Part shown: piece after piece, positions 59,667 to 64,000 of the stretch | How positions within the stretch are numbered: position 1 is the stretch's first letter | Layout: the number at the start of each line of letters is the position of its first letter | Source: Poronia punctata | Taxonomy: Eukaryota > Ascomycota > Sordariomycetes > Xylariales > Xylariaceae | Assembly (NCBI GenBank): GCA_022579005.1 | Contig: MU401594.1 | Location: forward strand, 1 to 64,000 | Reading direction: 5' to 3' | DNA length: 64,000 nucleotides | The notes under the pieces: generated by a model | Seen by the model: the letters and a program-made list of their open reading frames with translations, nothing else | What the model was told of the DNA's origin: nothing | Database searches by the model: none | Translations under genes and position numbers: made by a program

Positions 59667-59894
59667 ATGAGCCGCCCAAGTTTTAGTTACGGCTTATTGA
59701 GAGGTCGAAAGAAGGACATAGGTAAACTATGTCGGGCCATGCAAGACTTAAAAATCGTATCCTTTGATGAGCCACAGATTTCCATTGACGCCATTGAACG
59801 ATGGAATGTAATATGCGAAGCCCTGCTAGTAGCCCTGCTAGTATATATACTATACAAAGGCCTATCCTCTACTTGGACCGAGTCGGAATGTTAA
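59667..59894 (+). CDS. Possible small protein with one hydrophobic segment
   Basis: A 75-codon frame starting at an ATG (MSRPSFSYGL) with a basic N-terminal part, an amphipathic middle (IDAIERWNVICEALL) and a hydrophobic stretch ALLVALLVYILYKG near the C-terminus. The hydrophobic part contains a short direct DNA repeat (GCCCTGCTAGTA twice). It has no recognised relative, and it lies between two well-supported genes. It may be chance. Confidence 0.25.
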   Translation: MSRPSFSYGLLRGRKKDIGKLCRAMQDLKIVSFDEPQISIDAIERWNVICEALLVALLVYILYKGLSSTWTESEC

Positions 59895-60145
59895 AATTCA
59901 CTCGGGCTGCAGTTTCGAGTCCATCCTCAGTTCCAACTGGGAAGCCATGTTAGGGCGCTTCTGAAGCCACTTTAAAAGGGCTTTCGATGTAGCGAAATAT
60001 ATCATGCCATGTACCCTTCCGAGTACAATATCCCCAACATTACCAACAGTGAAATATCTGCTCAAACCCCCAAACCGAAAGCTAGTGTAGTGTGGTGGGC
60101 TGTAGTCTTGGTCTTATCGTCGTCTCGAACCAGAATAACTTTTTT

Positions 60146-60165
60146 GGTGTGTGTGTGTGTGTTTG
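60146..60165 (+). repeat. (GT)n microsatellite
   Basis: GT dinucleotide run in the 3' flank of the DUF1765-like gene. The rest of 59895-60189 shows nothing else. Confidence 0.9.
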
Positions 60166-60189
60166 TGCTGTTGTACAAACAAATGCATA

Positions 60190-63100
60190 TCAACAAACTT
60201 TTCGGAATCCTTCCACACCAAGCGCCGGCACCTCAACATCTTGTAAGCCCAGTACACCTTCTTCGCGTCTCCGCTCGACGAAGCTATTGCATTCGGCAAC
60301 AACCATGCTCCATTCGGCCAAGGCTCGTCCAGCATATTTGACACTCATAGCATACGGACCACTCGGCTGCACAGGGTGAACAAGATTCTCCTTTGCAAGA
60401 CCGAGTCCGAGTGTGTTATGCAAAGGTTTATCATCGTCGTTCATATCCGTGGAACTGGCTTGTCCAAGACTACTTCGTCGATCTAGGGCGAGAGATGAAA
60501 CACTACTAGGCGAGGTAGCCGTTTCCAGAGAGCCAGCATTCCTCGCTGAATTGACGAGCCCTGGAAGAGCACTGCCCGAGACGGCACGCGTCGGCGCGGG
60601 ATGGCCTGCCGCAGGGGGAGGGGTTCCCCAATGTCCTTTGACGGTAACCCAAGACTGTGCCGGACTGGGAAGACGCGGCCTGGTCAAGATTCGGTTCGGA
60701 GGAGGCATGGTGCCTGCATGGTTCCACGAGAGCATAAATTTGAAGTGGTACTGGATAGCGTCAAAGGTCGGGGATGACCCGATGCTGTCGGTATCCGACG
60801 TTGTAGCGCTCGTAATGCTCGCAGTGCCCGTCGATAGCCTCGGCGGGAGACTCAGGCTGGATCTGGCTGCTGCTGTGTCCCTTCGCAGAGTCTCCAAGTC
60901 ATCAAGGGCTCCTGTTTGACCGCTGAGGGAAAACACCTTGCCCAGGATATTCCATGACTTCTTTGGCGTACCAGGACCATCTCGTGCTTCTCGAGGGGGT
61001 GTATCCATCGAGTCAAAATCGGTCGGCGGGCCGCCTGCCAAATCCAGTCTCGGCGTGTCGGGGGACGAGTCAAAGCTTGTTGTAAAGGCACGCTGTACAG
61101 TGGGAACTTCGGTCCGGATAATCATAAACCGCTTCCCCGGCGTGGGGAAAGAAGGGGCAGTCGATGGCGGGAATTTCCCCTCCTGTTCTGTTCGTTGCCT
61201 CAGCCAGAGATAGTGGCTCCAAACCGTTTTAAGTCGGGTAAAAACAAGCAAAAATATTTTCCTACGCGCTGTTAGCAGGCACTCGTGAATCTTATGAGTT
61301 TCACGGCTAGTTCCGACTTACGTATCGGATTCGTTGGCGCTGCCGGCATCCCTGCAAACACGCCAACATAATAACCGCATATAATAAGCTCGGACCATGG
61401 GGCACCAATTGTTGAAGAACCGGTCAAAAGTCTCCTCCGTCAAGAGCCAATCCAGGCAGACGCTCTCCTTTCGGCTCTGGTTGCTCGCAATCGTCTCCCA
61501 TATAGAATAGATCAAAGAAAGGACGCGGATCTCAGACATGGAATTGTTCGATTCAAGAATCTTCTTGCAGACGTCGAACCAGAAAGACCAATCGACGTCG
61601 ATCATGTCGTGGCAAGGCACATCCTCGAGTCTACTGTACGCCACAAGAGACTCTTCAAGAAAGTCACAGATGGTAAAGCAGGCAGCATGGTCAAATCGCG
61701 ATGTCTGCTTTGCTGCTGCTTTCATCACGGCCAAAAACGTCTCGGCAAAGGTGATACGCACACTGCCCCACGATACAGACGACTCCGAGAGCAGGTCCTT
61801 CAACAGGGCAATCAGCCTGTTTTCCGTCATACCCTTCAAAACATTACTGTTGCTAGGCGCCATATGCAGCGCCACAGCCGACGCGTCTAAACCCTGAAGA
61901 CTCTCCGCGTACGGCGACATCCCCATGGCCTCGACAGCTGCTTGTCGATGTATGGTAGAGTCTAGCACGGAGAGTAATTGAGCGTTGACAAGAACAAAGG
62001 CCGGCGCACGGGCTTTTTCGACAAGAGGTAAACCTGATGGCATGAAGCCTTCTGCGAGGATGAAATAGTACTTGCAGAAGATGAAGAACAGATCGCTATC
62101 ACGGCCGTTCCATCTGGCCACCCACGGACCGTCCCACGGAATCTTGGTAGAAGCCAAGGGCGGCTTTGCGGGCATCTTAAGCGCATCCGACATCGACTTG
62201 ACCGATGTCCAGCCCAGTTTATCGACGGTGGGAGGAAATAAAGCAACAATGTCATCGCTTTCACCATGGCTTCGGCGGGGAAGCCCGAACTCGGTTGCAA
62301 TGCGCCGCAGCGAAGTCTGGCTCAGCGACCACAGTCGGACAAGCACATCTGCAACCCCCGGAGCAAAAAAGAAAGCATAAGCGCATGTTTTACCGGCAAA
62401 GTTCACCAAGCTATTTGGCGCATGTCTTAGAGACAATTTCTCCACGACGAATACCATTTGTGACACCAAATTAGCAGTGAACATGTTTCTAACATTGTGC
62501 CCTGTAGATTCGGCGAGATCAAAAGAATCCGTCGAGTGAAATGAGCTCGTCGACTCATACAACCCGGATTGAGACACTCGTCGAACTCGCTCCTGGGGAT
62601 TTCGGTCGGCCAATGGTCGAAAGGTTGGGGTGCTCTGCCGCCATTCAGGCCGCAACATTATTGCGCTCATAGCATCAAGTACCGTCGGTCGATTGACACC
62701 AGTCACAGGTGGGTGATTTTGCACGTGAAGCATATCGAGAAGGCCGGTCCACCATTTGTTGAGGATGATGGCTCTACGCTCCAAGTCTTCGTGGTGGAGG
62801 TTGTGATTGGACCGGTGAGAGGCATATATTCGAAGGAATGGTATAAGAGAACTCCGTATCAGATTCATTTTCATCGACGTGTTCTTCGCCTGGAACTTTT
62901 GAAAGTCGGCCTCGAGGTTTTTGAAAGCGGACCACAGCGGGTCTCGGGCTGCTGGTGGTTTCGCAGCGTCCTCTGGGAATGTGCTGTTGCTCGTTTCAGA
63001 AGCATGTGACTTGCGCGTATCGGTGGAAGTCGGCGCAAGGCTCGCTGTGGAGGAAGCCGAACTATCCAAGTCATTTGGTACGGTGCCCTTGATCCTAGCC

Positions 63101-63858
63101 GAATAAGGCCGCGATTTGATCCTGGTCAGGTAATTGCCTATCTTGCCCATAGACTCCGTCGAACGGCGGCTGCTCTCACTAGAAGACGAGCCAGATCGAT
63201 TCCGAGACCCTTTCCTCAGTTTCATGATCGAGCTATTACTTGGAGCACTCTCACGCTCAAGTGGCACCTCGAGCATCTGAACTTCTTCTCGCCGGGCATG
63301 CGGGGAGGGCGAGCGTGAAGTCGATATCCAGGAGCGCTTGGCAAACGATGCAAAGGAGTCTGAGACAGGTCTCGAGCTGTCCTTTGCCGTCGAGTCAAAG
63401 GCTTGTATTCCACTATCGTCTTTTCCACCCGCCATCTCTATAGTTGATAGGACCGGAGATCCTAGGTCTGGCGTCGATTTGGAAGACGGCATCCATGACT
63501 GGGGCCGCCCCAGCATCAAGGACTTCCTTTTACCCATCTTTTGAGGTCCAGGCCGCGAGCCTTCCAGCGAATGGCCAACAGGGTCACCCACAACCTTCTC
63601 ATTGGTTTTTTCTAACAATTCGGGGCTGAACGTGAGGTCGGTGTTTAAAGTATCATCGAAGCTAATAGCCGGTACGGCGTACGGGGGCAAGCTAGGCAAG
63701 GTCTTGTCGCTCCAAGAACGAGATCGGGGCGAGGATCGGCCGTCTGAGGTACAGGGGGAGTCTGCTTCGGGTGAGAGGTTTGAAGACGGCGATGGGGACG
63801 ACCGTGTTGACTCGACGGCTTGCGGTACCGTCACAGTCAGGGTCGACCCGGTCATCAT
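60190..63858 (-). CDS. Large fungal protein, DUF1765-like
   Basis: Exons 63858-61322 and 61261-60190 (61-bp... intron with GTAAGT donor, CTAAC branch and CGTAG acceptor) give 1202 aa. The N-terminal about 300 residues are Ser/Pro-rich and probably disordered (ESTRSSPSPSSNLSPE, SRSPSPHARREEV). The middle (about 310-870) is an alpha-helical domain with segments such as ILNKWWTGLLDMLHV, TANLVSQMVFVVEKLSLRHA, GKTCAYAFFFAPGVADVLVR, GWTSVKSMSDAL and RAYYMRLLCWRVCRD. This matches my recollection of the fungal DUF1765 family, which has no established biochemical role. The C-terminal part after the intron (LLVFTRLKTVWSHYLWLR; later IQYHFKFMLSWNHAG) continues the domain and ends with a helical tail. 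Likely cytoplasmic or membrane-associated. A three-codon upstream ORF overlaps its start. Confidence 0.82.
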
Positions 63859-63863
63859 CTCAT
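63855..63863 (-). promoter_or_regulatory. Minimal upstream ORF overlapping the start codon
   Basis: On the minus strand the leader reads ATGAGATGATG. The first ATG gives Met-Arg-stop, and its TGA overlaps the ATG of the main frame at 63858. Such a termination-reinitiation arrangement can set translation level. Its use depends on the unknown transcription start. Confidence 0.5.
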
Positions 63864-64000
63864 GGCTGAGCGAGCTGTTACGTACACTAAGACGGACAAG
63901 ACCGATACCGAGATTCAGTCGGTCATTGGGCGGAATGCAGCACCGTCGTCAGCCACACGCACGATGCGAGCTGGCAGGTAGTGGAGGGAACGTGTCTCGG

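Overview
The window looks like the nuclear genome of a filamentous ascomycete (Pezizomycotina, probably Sordariomycetes). The evidence is short GT-AG introns of about 60-120 bp with CTAAC-type branch points, two Zn2Cys6 regulators, a fungal two-domain Vps10 sorting receptor, and AT-saturated, repeat-mutated transposon remains between GC-balanced genes. All splice sites were read by eye from frame continuity and GT/AG signals, so exon limits are inferences. In every multi-exon gene the joined length is a whole number of codons.

Layout. (1) 1-10.2 kb is accessory in character: the 3' part of a transcription-factor-like gene with a poly-Asn tract, a 6-phosphogluconate-dehydrogenase-like gene, a cytochrome P450, a short-chain dehydrogenase (SDR) and a Zn2Cys6 regulator. 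The SDR and regulator share a divergent promoter with a tandem repeat carrying CGG-N-CCG sites. Between 2.3 and 3.8 kb lie an LTR-like repeat pair and a TA-flanked MITE. (2) 10.2-17.5 kb is gene-poor, with a second TA-flanked MITE, microsatellites and a 2.8-kb AT-saturated element with nearly intact terminal inverted repeats. (3) 17.6-39.2 kb is conserved-type gene space: a low-complexity fungal protein, Vps10, an NTF2-like protein, a mitochondrial-type membrane protein, a four-TM protein, an intron-containing tRNA-His, a CHORD-CS co-chaperone, a glutaredoxin-like protein and a HpcH/HpaI aldolase. (4) 40-59.6 kb is a second accessory region: Zn2Cys6 regulator, nine-exon MFS transporter, 2OG-Fe(II) oxygenase, a 9-kb AT-saturated element, then a second, different 2OG-Fe(II) oxygenase. 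(5) 60-64 kb holds a large gene that looks like a DUF1765-type fungal protein.

The two accessory regions each combine a regulator with oxidative enzymes, and the second also has a transporter. They could be small catabolic or tailoring clusters; no polyketide synthase, peptide synthetase or terpene synthase is visible. The most unusual signal is mutational. In the AT-saturated blocks the surviving cytosines are almost all preceded by a purine, and the repeat pair at 2.35/2.93 kb shows the same 5'-pyrimidine bias in its one-directional transitions. This is not simply the CpA rule usually given for repeat-induced point mutation (RIP).
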